Positions 44,219 to 52,438 of a stretch of 64,000 nt of DNA are shown here, piece after piece. Numbering within the stretch: the stretch's first letter is position 1; each line of letters begins with the position of its first letter. The notes under the pieces were generated by a model, which searched no databases, was not told the origin of the DNA, and saw only the letters and a list, made by a program, of their open reading frames with translations. A program made the position numbers and the translations under genes. Origin of the DNA: Lachnospiraceae bacterium (GTDB lineage Bacteria; Bacillota; Clostridia; Lachnospirales; Lachnospiraceae); the NCBI GenBank assembly GCA_015057115.1, contig SVEZ01000004.1, positions 124,001 to 188,000 on the forward strand, read 5' to 3'.

Positions 44219-44863
44219 CTATTCCCGTTTCTCCATTTCACAAATCACCCGATACAGCTCCTTCGCCATAATCTCATGTCCTTCCGGTGTAAAATGCAAA
44301 GAATCCGCCTCCGACGCTTTCACGTATTTTGCCGCATTAAAGAAGATGCAGCCCTTTTTCTCCGCCACTTCCCTATAATACTTGGGAAGCTCTTTGGACC
44401 GGATAATGGCATTTTCCATAAACGCTCCATAGAAAAAAGAATCCGCAATTCCTTCTCCGATTTCCGTCGGTGCCACAAGTATAATCTTGGGCACATACTC
44501 CTGCTTTTCCATGGTAAAGGTCTGAATCACATCCACCAACGTCTCTGCTCCCTTGGCAATCTCTGCCGGTGTGGCATGAAAAGTCTCTTTCAAATCATTA
44601 CTTCCCAAAGCCAGAATCACAATGTCGATGGGCTTATGGGAATGGATGCAGGGTTTTAAATAATCCAGTCCGTTTTTCCAGCCTTCCAGCGGATCGTCAT
44701 ACACTGTAGTTCGTCCACTGCATCCTTCTTCTATGATAGTATACTCCTCTCCCAACAGGTTCTGCAACCTTCCGGGCCAACGAACATCTCTGGGATAACG
44801 CATTCCCCGTCTCGGAATGTATCCGTAGGTGTTGGAATCTCCGTAACAAAGTATTGTTTTCAT
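44219..44863 (-). CDS. SGNH/GDSL hydrolase (arylesterase-like)
   Basis: The 214-residue protein has ILCYGDSNTYGY (catalytic Ser), EEGCSGRTTVYDD (oxyanion Gly), ALGSNDLKE (Asn) and DSLHFTPEGHEIMA (Asp/His), all four blocks of SGNH hydrolases. It probably hydrolyses esters or acyl groups. No signal peptide. It overlaps the HD-domain gene by 4 bases (ATGA). Confidence 0.9.
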   Translation of the reverse strand: MKTILCYGDSNTYGYIPRRGMRYPRDVRWPGRLQNLLGEEYTIIEEGCSGRTTVYDDPLEGWKNGLDYLKPCIHSHKPIDIVILALGSNDLKETFHATPAEIAKGAETLVDVIQTFTMEKQEYVPKIILVAPTEIGEGIADSFFYGAFMENAIIRSKELPKYYREVAEKKGCIFFNAAKYVKASEADSLHFTPEGHEIMAKELYRVICEMEKRE

Positions 44864-45396
44864 TCCATTCCCTTTCTTAAATCTTCATAGAATTTATTTG
44901 TAAAAGTATTCATTTCTTCGCATAGCGGTATGGTTTCCGGTAGATAACATTTATTTGCATTTAAAACATGCTCCTTCATAAAAGCAAGGGTTTCCGTAAG
45001 TGCCTGCCCACGCACGGAACCGGTGATTAGCGTTTTTACCACCGTATAGGTCTTTCCGCCTTCCAACACATGGGCATCATGCAAAATCTTTCCTTCCAAG
45101 GATTGTGGCACTTCCGGTCGCTGGGACTCCCATGCAATTTTGATGCTTTTCTCTATCAAATCCTCCGGGCAGTTGTGCTCTGTCAAAAATTTTCTGATTG
45201 CAGCCTCATCCCGATACACAAACCCATGAAACGCCAGCGCCAACCGCAACGCCTCCCGGTCGACATCATAATTTCCCAATTTGATAACGTGGTCAATCTG
45301 CTTTTGCACCAGTTCAATGTGCCACAGGTTATGCATGATGTCTTTATTTTCGTAATATGGCTTGATAAAAGCCTGCAAGGTTTCATCTGAAATCAT
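44860..45396 (-). CDS. HD-domain-like phosphohydrolase
   Basis: The start is ATG 45396, with AAGGAGG 10 bases upstream; a GTG at 45414 overlaps that site. The 178-residue protein has HNLWHIELVQKQI, LALAFHGFVYRDE and KILHDAHVLEGG, resembling the H...HD...D motif with an HG in place of HD at the second position. The missing Asp makes activity uncertain. It is followed by the SGNH hydrolase gene, coupled by overlap. Confidence 0.7.
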   Translation of the reverse strand: MISDETLQAFIKPYYENKDIMHNLWHIELVQKQIDHVIKLGNYDVDREALRLALAFHGFVYRDEAAIRKFLTEHNCPEDLIEKSIKIAWESQRPEVPQSLEGKILHDAHVLEGGKTYTVVKTLITGSVRGQALTETLAFMKEHVLNANKCYLPETIPLCEEMNTFTNKFYEDLRKGME

Positions 45397-45420
45397 GGGG
45401 TGTTCCTCCTTCACAGCGTC

Positions 45421-46479
45421 TTACTTAACGTACTTTGCATTCACGTATTTTGTTGCTCGTGCCTGACCAAGCTTCTTGATTGCTCCATCCCTCGTCAGTC
45501 TTCCCAATACCGCTTCCACCGTAGTGGGACTGACATCCGGAAGGATTTCACAGATTTCTGCCTTCGATACCGGCAGCACGCTGTTAAGGACGGTTTGCTC
45601 TATTCTTTCTTTTTTGGTAATTCTTTTTCCATTTACTGTCGAAAACCGCTTGTCCAGTTCCTTGTAACATTTATATAATGTAGATAAAAAATTCTTCATA
45701 AACGCAAAATACGAGTTTTCATTTTCATGCCATCCTTTCGAGGATTCATGCAGTGATTCATAATAAAAGTCCTTCGCCTTACTAATCTGTTCCTCAAACG
45801 AAACATACTTACATACATCATAGCCGCTTTTATAAAGCAGCAAAAGTGATAACAAACGGGAAACTCTTCCGTTTCCGTCTGCAAATGGATGAATACACAA
45901 AAAATCGAGTATCACACAGGGGATTAGTAGCAACTGGCTTATACACGGATTATCCCGTGCATCCATATATGCCAGAACAAGCTGCTCCTTTGCCTCTTTT
46001 GTCTCTGCCGCAGGTACCGGTTCAAATCGAATACGCCGTTTTCCATTGCCATCTATTTCCATAATAAGATTATCTTCTGTTTTATATTCGCCCGACTGAC
46101 TGTAGCCAGCTACTTCCGTCATAATCTGGTGCAAATGACGAATAGTATTATCTGTTACTGCAATCCCCGCATGTTTACTGTGAATTTCATCCAACGCATT
46201 TCGATAACCGGCAATTTCCCGTTCACTATGATTGAGCGGCGCACAGTTTCCATTAACAATTTCTTTAATTCTTACATCTGTTGTAACAATTCCTTCAATT
46301 GCATTTGAACTTTTGACAGATTGTATTCTGGCGATTTTCTCAAGCTCCGTGTATACCCCACGATTTGCTTCTTTTCTTTCCATTGCCAATACATTAAACG
46401 CCGCAATGCTAGAAACTAAATTTACCATCTCGGCCGGCAATACGCCTTCTTCTAAAAATGAATAATCAAATATGTGCAT
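45421..46479 (-). CDS. Fic-domain protein with C-terminal winged helix
   Basis: The start is ATG 46479 (MHIFDYSF), 5-7 bases after GAGGAGG. The 352-residue protein has the Fic motif HPFADGNGRVSR (about 190-205) and an N-terminal inhibitory alpha-helix motif SSNAIEGI (about 51-58), class II. It should transfer AMP or another nucleotide group to target proteins, held off by the inhibitory Glu. The C-terminal 70 residues (KAEICEILPDVSPTTVEAVLGRLTRDGAIKKL) are a winged helix. The promoter carries palindromic half-sites, so autoregulation is likely. Confidence 0.9.
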   Translation of the reverse strand: MHIFDYSFLEEGVLPAEMVNLVSSIAAFNVLAMERKEANRGVYTELEKIARIQSVKSSNAIEGIVTTDVRIKEIVNGNCAPLNHSEREIAGYRNALDEIHSKHAGIAVTDNTIRHLHQIMTEVAGYSQSGEYKTEDNLIMEIDGNGKRRIRFEPVPAAETKEAKEQLVLAYMDARDNPCISQLLLIPCVILDFLCIHPFADGNGRVSRLLSLLLLYKSGYDVCKYVSFEEQISKAKDFYYESLHESSKGWHENENSYFAFMKNFLSTLYKCYKELDKRFSTVNGKRITKKERIEQTVLNSVLPVSKAEICEILPDVSPTTVEAVLGRLTRDGAIKKLGQARATKYVNAKYVK

Positions 46480-46490
46480 ATTCTCCTCCT

Positions 46491-46550
46491 CTATCTGCAC
46501 ATATTATACCAAAATATATGCAGATACTCAAATAGTATCTGCATATATTT
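46491..46550 (-). promoter_or_regulatory. Palindromic operator and promoter of the fic gene
   Basis: AAATATATGCAGATACT (46512-46528) and AGTATCTGCATATATTT (46534-46550) form a perfect 17-base inverted repeat around 5 bases. A third half-site CTATCTGCACATAT (46491-46504) lies closer to the gene. A minus-strand promoter, TTGAGT (46526-46531)-17-TATAAT (46503-46508), overlaps the repeats, so a bound protein would block transcription. The inverted repeat could also end the upstream gene. Confidence 0.7.
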
Positions 46551-46557
46551 CTCCCAT

Positions 46558-47004
46558 TTATATGCCGATACGTTTCAACATTACGAGATACTCCGTGGTT
46601 CCTTCCTCAAACTTCTTCGTATCCGTAACCGAAAAACCATGTCTTTGATAAAAGCGAATGGCTTCCACATTTTTCTCAATAGCCCATAGAAAGTCCACAT
46701 CATGCTCTTTCTTGGCAAATTCAAACAGTTCTCCACCGATTCCCTGCCCCTGGAAAAAGTAATCAATATAAAGCTCCACAACTTCCCTGTCTTCAATATG
46801 AATTAACCCTTTTACAATTCCCTTGTCCTCATATACCCAGATATTTGGTAACTTTTTCTCGTATTCCGCTGCCACCGGTATCACCTGCAGTTCTCCAAAA
46901 GAATAGTCGTCATCCTGAAAGATCGGGCGAAATTTAATCCTCTTTACAAAAACCAGAATTTCCGCAATACGAGACAGATCCTCTTTTGTCGCTTTTCTAA
47001 TCAT
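46558..47004 (-). CDS. GNAT-family N-acetyltransferase
   Basis: The 148-residue protein has ELYIDYFFQGQGIGGELFEFAKKEH (acetyl-CoA loop) and EAIRFYQRHGFSVTDTK at the C-terminus, the classic GNAT ending. It overlaps the start of the next acetyltransferase gene by 8 bases. The target amine is unknown. Confidence 0.88.
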   Translation of the reverse strand: MIRKATKEDLSRIAEILVFVKRIKFRPIFQDDDYSFGELQVIPVAAEYEKKLPNIWVYEDKGIVKGLIHIEDREVVELYIDYFFQGQGIGGELFEFAKKEHDVDFLWAIEKNVEAIRFYQRHGFSVTDTKKFEEGTTEYLVMLKRIGI

Positions 47005-47515
47005 GTTTCTTCTCCTTCATAATAAATCCCTGCAATTCTAATTTTTTCCCGGAATCGGTAGTCAGCTTTTCTACATCCTGCTCTATGATTTCATACTCGT
47101 TTTCAAACTTATGCAGTAGCTTCATGCTCCCTATATTTCGTACATCCGCCTCGTAGAAAAATTCTTTTTTGCCGTATTTTGTTCCTGCAATATCCAGTGC
47201 TGCTTTCAATGCCTCATAGGCATAGCCTTTTCCCCACTGGGATTTTTTAATCCAAACCCCCAGTTCCGGGCAGTCCTCGGTAAGACCATGTACCTCAGAG
47301 CTTCCAAGAAATTCACCTTCTTCCGATAATGCCACGAGTAAAAGTGTTTCCCCACGTTCCATTTCCTCCAGAAATTCTTTCAGTAAATGTTCCGCATCCT
47401 CCAACGTTTCAAAGGGATCCGGCCACTGATATTTTGCAATCTCCTCCGTGAATTCCCTATAGTAATCCTGTAAATACTCCATTGTGAATGGTTCGATTTT
47501 GATCTTGTTCTTCAA
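46997..47515 (-). CDS. GNAT-family N-acetyltransferase, RimJ/RimL-like
   Basis: The 172-residue protein has GVWIKKSQWGKGYAYEALKAALDIA and VRNIGSMKLLHKFENEYEI, typical of the RimJ-type group. The longest start is a TTG at 47515 (KNKIKIEPFTMEYLQDYY) with GGAAAGAGAGA upstream; an ATG at residue 12 lacks a clear site. The TTG start keeps the usual N-terminal strand and is preferred. It is the second of three tandem GNAT genes. Confidence 0.83.
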   Translation of the reverse strand: MKNKIKIEPFTMEYLQDYYREFTEEIAKYQWPDPFETLEDAEHLLKEFLEEMERGETLLLVALSEEGEFLGSSEVHGLTEDCPELGVWIKKSQWGKGYAYEALKAALDIAGTKYGKKEFFYEADVRNIGSMKLLHKFENEYEIIEQDVEKLTTDSGKKLELQGFIMKEKKHD

Positions 47516-47533
47516 ATTCTTATCTCTCTTTCC

Positions 47534-48010
47534 TTAAAATGTTCGCTGATAGTATTTTGACATCACGCCGTCTTCCTCAAATTCTTCCACAAAGGCAAAG
47601 CCGTTTTTCTCCAGAACCTTCTGGGATGCTTGATTTTCCGAAAAGAAGAATGCCCCTACCGTTTCCACCTGATACCGGGCTTTCACTTCTTCCAGAAACA
47701 AGCAAACTGCCTTCGTTGCAATTCCTTTATTCCAGCACTTTTCTTCAAAGACGCAGTAGCTTAACATGGCGTTGGGTTCCTCATCCGCATCTATGCAATA
47801 ACACCATACGTCACCCACGTACTCGCCGTCTACACAGATGATTCGTCCGTAGCTTGTCGCAGTCGGCAAAATCGTTTCCCGGTAGTCTTCTAATGCTTCT
47901 TCCACACTTTGTGCCTTTTGTGGCAACATCTTTTTGATAATGGGGTTCTGGGATTTTTCAAAATAAATCCGCACCGTTTCCTCTGTTCTAACGTCCAGTT
48001 CGATTTTCAT
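47534..48010 (-). CDS. GNAT-family N-acetyltransferase
   Basis: The 158-residue protein has LSYCVFEEKCWNKGIATKAVCLFLEEVKARY and NQASQKVLEKNGFAFVEEF. It resembles the RimJ/RimL group. It is the third of the tandem acetyltransferases and the first in the direction of transcription, after the HELMH protein gene. The substrate cannot be inferred. Confidence 0.87.
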   Translation of the reverse strand: MKIELDVRTEETVRIYFEKSQNPIIKKMLPQKAQSVEEALEDYRETILPTATSYGRIICVDGEYVGDVWCYCIDADEEPNAMLSYCVFEEKCWNKGIATKAVCLFLEEVKARYQVETVGAFFFSENQASQKVLEKNGFAFVEEFEEDGVMSKYYQRTF

Positions 48011-48021
48011 GCCATCCTCCG

Positions 48022-48483
48022 CTATTCGATGTTATTTAGTCCGTCATACAATTCATTAAAAGATTTCTTTGTTTCACAACGTCCGAAGGAAAGTTCCTTA
48101 TTCTCCCCAAATTCCAGCAAAAAGCACTTCGCCAGTTCCTCCACTGTCTGTTCCAGTGTGCTGAAAAACTGATTATAGGCAAAATTCCATGCCGGTGTAT
48201 CCTCTTCAAAATTACTGGTGATCAGGGACTCCGTCACCTGATCCAAGGGATACATTTTAATATGCATCAATTCATGGACGATTACTTCCTCCATATTTAC
48301 CTGTTTTGGATTTTCTACATTTAGAAGCAAAATCGCCTTCTTGTCGGTGCAATCAATCTTAAAATCACCAGTCTTTCTCCATGTTTTGTCCTCCACGAAT
48401 TCCAGCTTGATATCCCAGTCCGGTGTAATCCGTAGCTTTTTAATATATTTTTCAAATAATTCCTGTAATTTTTCTCTATCCAT
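48022..48483 (-). CDS. Small HExxH metallopeptidase-like protein
   Basis: The 153-residue protein has VIVHELMHIKM, an HExxH-type zinc-binding motif, followed by a helix with a Glu (VTESLITSNFEEDTP) that could be a third ligand. The N-terminus (LFEKYIKKLRITPDWDIKLEFVED) is compatible with small phage- or SprT-like metallopeptidases. No signal peptide. It is in the minus-strand run of accessory genes between a Sel1-like gene and GNATs. Confidence 0.75.
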   Translation of the reverse strand: MDREKLQELFEKYIKKLRITPDWDIKLEFVEDKTWRKTGDFKIDCTDKKAILLLNVENPKQVNMEEVIVHELMHIKMYPLDQVTESLITSNFEEDTPAWNFAYNQFFSTLEQTVEELAKCFLLEFGENKELSFGRCETKKSFNELYDGLNNIE

Positions 48484-48495
48484 GTTTCCTCCACA

Positions 48496-48858
48496 TTAAT
48501 TTAATTCCGCCAGTTTCTCTTTTGCCAGATCATGCTCCTGCGCTGCTGCCTTTTCATACCAAAAAAGTGCTTCTTTTACATCCAGCCCGACTCCAAGTCC
48601 ATTTTCATACATCCAGCCCAGATTGAACTGCCCATCTCGGTCACCATGCTCGGCAGCACGTTTTGTCCAGTAAAGGCTCTTTTCCAAATCCTTTTCCACG
48701 CCAATCCCCTCCAGATAGGCATAACCTACCTGGCATTCCGCAAGTGGGTAGGCTGTTTCTTCTGCTATCTCCAGCCTCCCTAGATTATACGAATGCCTTT
48801 TTTCCGCATTTCTTCTATCACCTTCTGCTTCACCGCTCCGCTTTTTGCCCCCACGCAC
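48496..48858 (-). CDS. Sel1-repeat protein, start uncertain
   Basis: The 120-residue frame holds two to three Sel1-like (TPR) repeats: PLAECQVGYAYLEGIGVEKDLEKSLYWTKRAAEHG and DGQFNLGWMYENGLGVGLDVKEALFWYEKAAAQ. Its first 26 residues overlap the 3' end of the isochorismatase-like gene by 79 bases and look unlike Sel1 sequence, so the true start may be internal or the gene truncated. GGGAGG near 48783 would fit a start at about residue 28, but no ATG is there. Confidence 0.55.
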   Translation of the reverse strand: MRGGKKRSGEAEGDRRNAEKRHSYNLGRLEIAEETAYPLAECQVGYAYLEGIGVEKDLEKSLYWTKRAAEHGDRDGQFNLGWMYENGLGVGLDVKEALFWYEKAAAQEHDLAKEKLAELN

Positions 48859-49214
48859 TCCGGATTAAAATACGTCTCATATCCACATCTGACCGCTCCC
48901 AGAGCGGTTTTATACACACAGCAATTTCCGTCAATGCCTATGGCTTCCACCACAGTCACCTTATTTTTCTTTAAAAAAGTATCAAGCTCCGGATTTGAAA
49001 ACGCATCCGGCGCTTTTTTCATAAAAACATCCCCGCTAACCACATGCAATCCCTCTGCAAATTCCGTTCCCGCAATATTTTTTACATACACAACCAGCTC
49101 TTTCTGCGTTACAGCTGCCTCTATCCGGCGGTTCACTTTCGGAATTATCTCCCGGTTGTAGCCATGCTTTTCAAAATAATTTTCCTGCATATCAATGATA
49201 AGTAAGGCGTTCAT
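48780..49214 (-). CDS. Isochorismatase-like cysteine hydrolase
   Basis: The 144-residue protein has LLIIDMQENYF (catalytic Asp), a Lys in MKKAPDAF and IGIDGNCCVYKTALGAVRCGYET (catalytic Cys). These enzymes include nicotinamidases, and amide or ester hydrolases. It is shorter than typical nicotinamidases (about 180-200 residues), so a smaller substrate pocket is expected. Follows the NUDIX gene by 6 bases. Confidence 0.87.
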   Translation of the reverse strand: MNALLIIDMQENYFEKHGYNREIIPKVNRRIEAAVTQKELVVYVKNIAGTEFAEGLHVVSGDVFMKKAPDAFSNPELDTFLKKNKVTVVEAIGIDGNCCVYKTALGAVRCGYETYFNPECVGAKSGAVKQKVIEEMRKKGIRII

Positions 49215-49220
49215 ACGCTT

Positions 49221-49703
49221 CTACCTTCCATCCGTCAAAAAATACTTCACAGTATCCACAGGCTGTAATAACTCTGTCCGGAAAAACTCCGGGAAATATG
49301 GCATCGGGTCATCTATGTCAATCCACCGCAGAAATTCTTCATGTTCTCCCTCCATGAATTTCTCCGAAACCGGTTCAAAATCCTCCGGCACCTTCATATA
49401 GAAGAAATAGGCAATCTCATAGATCAGCTTTCCTTTATGTACTCCGGCGTCCCCATAAAAATAGTTTTCCTGCACAAAACCAAGACGATCTATCTCAAGC
49501 TTTCGTCCGGTTTCCTCAAATACTTCCCGCACCACCGCTTCTTCTGCCGTTTCCCCAAACTTTAACCGGCCTCCCACAGTATACAAGTAGCCCGGGAAAA
49601 TATTGTTACCTGCCATTAGGATTTTTCCTTTTTTCATAATAATCGCGCCCACGCGAAGGTTGATAAGCCCCTCTCCACAGGGCACCGACATGTCTTTTTT
49701 CAT
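49221..49703 (-). CDS. NUDIX hydrolase
   Basis: The start is ATG 49703 after GGAGGG; the longest frame starts at a TTG 24 bases earlier. The 160-residue protein has a complete NUDIX box: GRLKFGETAEEAVVREVFEETG. It is expected to hydrolyse nucleoside diphosphate-linked compounds. Just upstream of the isochorismatase-like gene. Confidence 0.9.
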   Translation of the reverse strand: MKKDMSVPCGEGLINLRVGAIIMKKGKILMAGNNIFPGYLYTVGGRLKFGETAEEAVVREVFEETGRKLEIDRLGFVQENYFYGDAGVHKGKLIYEIAYFFYMKVPEDFEPVSEKFMEGEHEEFLRWIDIDDPMPYFPEFFRTELLQPVDTVKYFLTDGR

Positions 49704-49841
49704 ACACCCTCCATCCTTATATGTCAAACCTTCATTATCTCTTCTATTGTAACATTCCCCTTCTACACAAACAATTCATTTTTCCCATAAAAACCGAATA
49801 CCCTGGCACTATTTATGCTGGGGTATTCGTTGTTTTAAACC

Positions 49842-50766
49842 TTATTTTTGTTTTTTCAGTTCCTGAATCTGTTTCCTTAATCGTTCGATTTCTGCCTCTT
49901 TCTCATCAATCTGCTTAAGAGCTGCATCACGTTCTCTTTCAGCCTCTGTACATTTCTTCTCTGCCTCCGTACATTTCTTCTCTGCCTCCGTACATTTCTT
50001 CTCTGTCTCTACGTATCTCTCCTCGGCTTCTACGCATTTTTTCTCCGTCTCTTTCAACTGCTCATGCACTTGATCCCAATATAACCGCATCGCGCCTTCA
50101 TCCATTTCTCGCAATATTTTCGAACACACCGCTAAAACCTCCTTTGGATTTCGCATATAACCGGCCACATCTTCATAGATTTCGTATAACCATGGATACG
50201 TTTGAATTACTGCTTCCACATCTGCCATATCCTCTGTTGTCAAAAACCGCAACCATCCGCTCAACGTACTTCTATCCTCAGTATAAGCCGTGTTCTTAAA
50301 AATATCAAGGTTGACGATATAGTATTCCTGTAACATATCCAATTCAAGTCCGGTATCAAACTTCACTTTTCCATGATGTAAATACTGACCCTTTTGTACA
50401 ACTTCATTAAATTCTTCCGGAGAATTCTCGTACATAACGATGGTGTATACTTTGTTGACATCTTTATAATCAAACTTGCCATCTTTTCTTTGCTTCTTTG
50501 CCCATTCGTATTCTTGCATCAGTGAATCCGCCGAATAGCAACTCATGCGTTGCACCGGAAACGCAGCACCATACTTTTGAATTTCCACATTGGCACGTGA
50601 GCCATCATCTAAACGCACCAATAAATCCATAATTACCATACTTTTCCCATCATGTAAGGTATGTTCTACGGGTAAAATATCTACAACCTGTACCTTTCGG
50701 TCCATTACCGCACTAAGAAAACTTGACATCCTCTTCGGACGCAAAAAAATAGTTCTTTTCTGTCAT
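49842..50766 (-). pseudogene. Rpn/PD-(D/E)XK nuclease-transposase family protein, frameshifted near its start
   Basis: The intact protein probably starts at ATG 50766 (MTEKNYFFASEEDVK) with AAGGAG upstream, but that frame stops after 17 residues. If one T of the TTTT run (50718-50721) is removed the reading continues as ...EDVKFLSAVMDRKVQVVDILP, joining the main 300-residue frame 49842-50744. Conserved nuclease-like residues include D..VEIQKYG, and LEHTLHDGKSMVIMDLLVRLDDG. The C-terminus is a heptad coiled coil of repeated EKKCTEA units. Such proteins are mobile-element nucleases or recombination promoters. Confidence 0.7.
49948..50010. repeat. 21-bp tandem repeat, three units, in the Rpn gene
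   Basis: GTACATTTCTTCTCTGCCTC(C) is repeated at 49948-49968, 49969-49989 and, with small changes, 49990-50010. It encodes the coiled-coil unit EKKCTEA, so length changes keep the frame. Confidence 0.85.
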
Positions 50767-50863
50767 TCACATTCTCCTTCTTTATTAAATTTTAATAATA
50801 CGATTGATGTAAGGAAACCTTACGTTTACGAATGCATCTGGATTCAATTCCAGCGCATTGTAT

Positions 50864-50909
50864 AGAAAAATAGAGACGCTTTGAACGTCTATGATTGAGG
50901 CTGAGCCTC
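50864..50909 (-). terminator. Terminator after the histidine-phosphatase remnant
   Basis: On the minus strand AGACGTTC-aaag-CGTCT, with stem 50874-50890, is followed by CTATTTTTC, a T run. A second small hairpin, GAGGC-TGA-GCCTC (50897-50909), lies just before it. Confidence 0.6.
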
Positions 50910-50964
50910 TAAATGACTCTTTAAATTTATCATAGAAAAACTATTTTTGCAAGAAGAACTTCAA

Positions 50965-51359
50965 CTAAAACTCCTTTGCACGAACCTTAGTGATACTTCT
51001 TCCTTCCTGCTGCCTTTTAGAATTGATAGCCCACTGCATTCTTCCCATCACATTCCAAATCCATAGAGGCATTTGCATTTTTGTATCAATCCATGGACGA
51101 AGTGGAACTTCGTTTATTAATGCACTTTTTCTGAACTGTCCTTCAGGAAACAGCATCTTAGCTGTCTCCTCCGTTCTCGGCAATGTGCTAATATAAATAT
51201 TGCGGCACCGGATAAACGATGCCTCCATATTTTTTCCCACCGGTGCCACATCATATTCCTCACATGCTTTATTAAATTCCATAGATGTATAGCGTTTTTG
51301 CTATTGAAAATCCACCTTCCCATGGCGCATAATAATTACTTTCAAACCTTTCTCCATCC
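50965..51359 (-). pseudogene. Histidine-phosphatase (phosphoglycerate mutase-like) remnant with in-frame stop
   Basis: The frame starts at ATG 51359 and reads MEKGLKVIIMRHGKVDFQ, with the RHG motif of histidine phosphatases, then a TAG at 51301-51303. It resumes as QKRYTSMEFNKACEEYDV... to 50965, with STLPRTEETAKMLFP (the second-block region). The frame lacks the C-terminal half with the second His. Stop plus truncation indicate a pseudogene. Both neighbours are on the same strand. Confidence 0.7.
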
Positions 51360-51391
51360 TTAGCATTCCCATTATACATTAGTTCTTCCTT

Positions 51392-51832
51392 CTATGTATC
51401 CATCCGCACAATTTCTACCAGAGCTTTGTTGCGATAGGTTATATCCGTCCGCTCTGTAAAGCCTTCGCTTTCCCAAAAAGCATTACCGGTCTCATTTTTT
51501 GCAAAAACCAGCATGGCTACCTTATGAATTCCTTCTGCCTTCAGCGCATCCAGTGCATACTTCACCAGATTGCTGCCAATTCCACATCTACGGTACTCCG
51601 GGTGCACTGCCGTATGATACACATATCCACGTCTCCCGTCATGCCCGGTAAGAATCACACCCACAATCTGTTCTTTTTTCTCGCAAACAAAGCAGGTATT
51701 TGGATTTCGTTTTAAAAGCGCCGCAATTCCTTCCTCCGAATCATCCAGATTATTCAGTCCCATACCTTTGCATGAAAGCCACAGCTGATATACCTTTTCA
51801 TAATCCGCTATTGTCATTACTCGAAATATCAT
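51392..51832 (-). CDS. GNAT-family N-acetyltransferase
   Basis: The start is ATG 51832 (MIFRVMTIADYEKVYQLW) after AAGGTG; upstream in-frame ATGs (to 51904) lie inside the previous gene. The 146-residue protein has VYHTAVHPEYRRCGIGSNLVKYALDALKAEG and NETGNAFWESEGFTERTD, a full GNAT core. It follows the 193-residue gene by 10 bases and is likely co-transcribed with it. Confidence 0.87.
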   Translation of the reverse strand: MIFRVMTIADYEKVYQLWLSCKGMGLNNLDDSEEGIAALLKRNPNTCFVCEKKEQIVGVILTGHDGRRGYVYHTAVHPEYRRCGIGSNLVKYALDALKAEGIHKVAMLVFAKNETGNAFWESEGFTERTDITYRNKALVEIVRMDT

Positions 51833-51842
51833 TTTCTTCACC

Positions 51843-52424
51843 TTAGTCCTCAAAAATCGTTGCAGAACCAAAGTTTTCTTCATCATCCCAAATTTCCACA
51901 TCAAGACGATTCCACTGATAGGAATCCCCGGTCATATCTACCTGCACCAGATATGCACCCAAAGTTCCCTCTTCTACCTGCTCCTGCACTCGATTTGTTA
52001 AAAGCACCTTTGCTTCCTGGCCGTCCACTAGGACGCACAGTTTTTTAATTTCCGGGCAAAGGTCTTTTTCACCTTTCTGTTGCTTTTTCAGACTCATGGG
52101 ACGGAAATATACCATCAACTGTTTAAATCCGCCTTTTACTCGAAAGCCATGAAGTCCGTATATCTCTATAGAATCAATTCGTACATTCAATTCCAAATCC
52201 TCTGTAAGGTTTATATTCTGGCACCAGTATTCCAGATTTTCTACTGCATAATCCCGTACTGCCAGCAAAAACGGATAATGTCCCCCAGGAAGTTCCAGTT
52301 CATACTTTCCATTTTCGTCGCTTACCGTTTCGTAGATTGTCTCAAATTCCTCATTTTTCACCGCAATCCAAGAACCCTCCATGATTTCTCCGTTTTTTCC
52401 TTTTGTTGTTCCGTAAATACGCAT
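51843..52424 (-). CDS. Protein of unknown function with carboxypeptidase-regulatory-like N-terminus
   Basis: The 193-residue protein has no signal peptide. Residues 1-55 (MRIYGTTKGKNGEIMEGSWI, VSDENGKYELELPGGHYPF) have the 'new information-elaboration' pattern of carboxypeptidase-regulatory-like beta-sandwich folds. The rest (LHGFRVKGGFKQLMVYFRPMSLKKQQKGEKDLCPEIKKL) is not recognised. Minus-strand run between DUF523 and GNAT genes. Confidence 0.65.
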   Translation of the reverse strand: MRIYGTTKGKNGEIMEGSWIAVKNEEFETIYETVSDENGKYELELPGGHYPFLLAVRDYAVENLEYWCQNINLTEDLELNVRIDSIEIYGLHGFRVKGGFKQLMVYFRPMSLKKQQKGEKDLCPEIKKLCVLVDGQEAKVLLTNRVQEQVEEGTLGAYLVQVDMTGDSYQWNRLDVEIWDDEENFGSATIFED

Positions 52425-52438
52425 AACACTTCTCCTCC

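Noticed and set aside
43302-44378. Long plus-strand open frame of 358 codons
   Set aside because: It is antisense to the HPP-like membrane protein; its codon use and composition reflect the other strand and it has no ribosome-binding site.
46512-46550. Simple terminator for the GNAT gene at 46558
   Set aside because: The stem is strong but it overlaps a good promoter with a further half-site; operator function explains more, although termination cannot be excluded.
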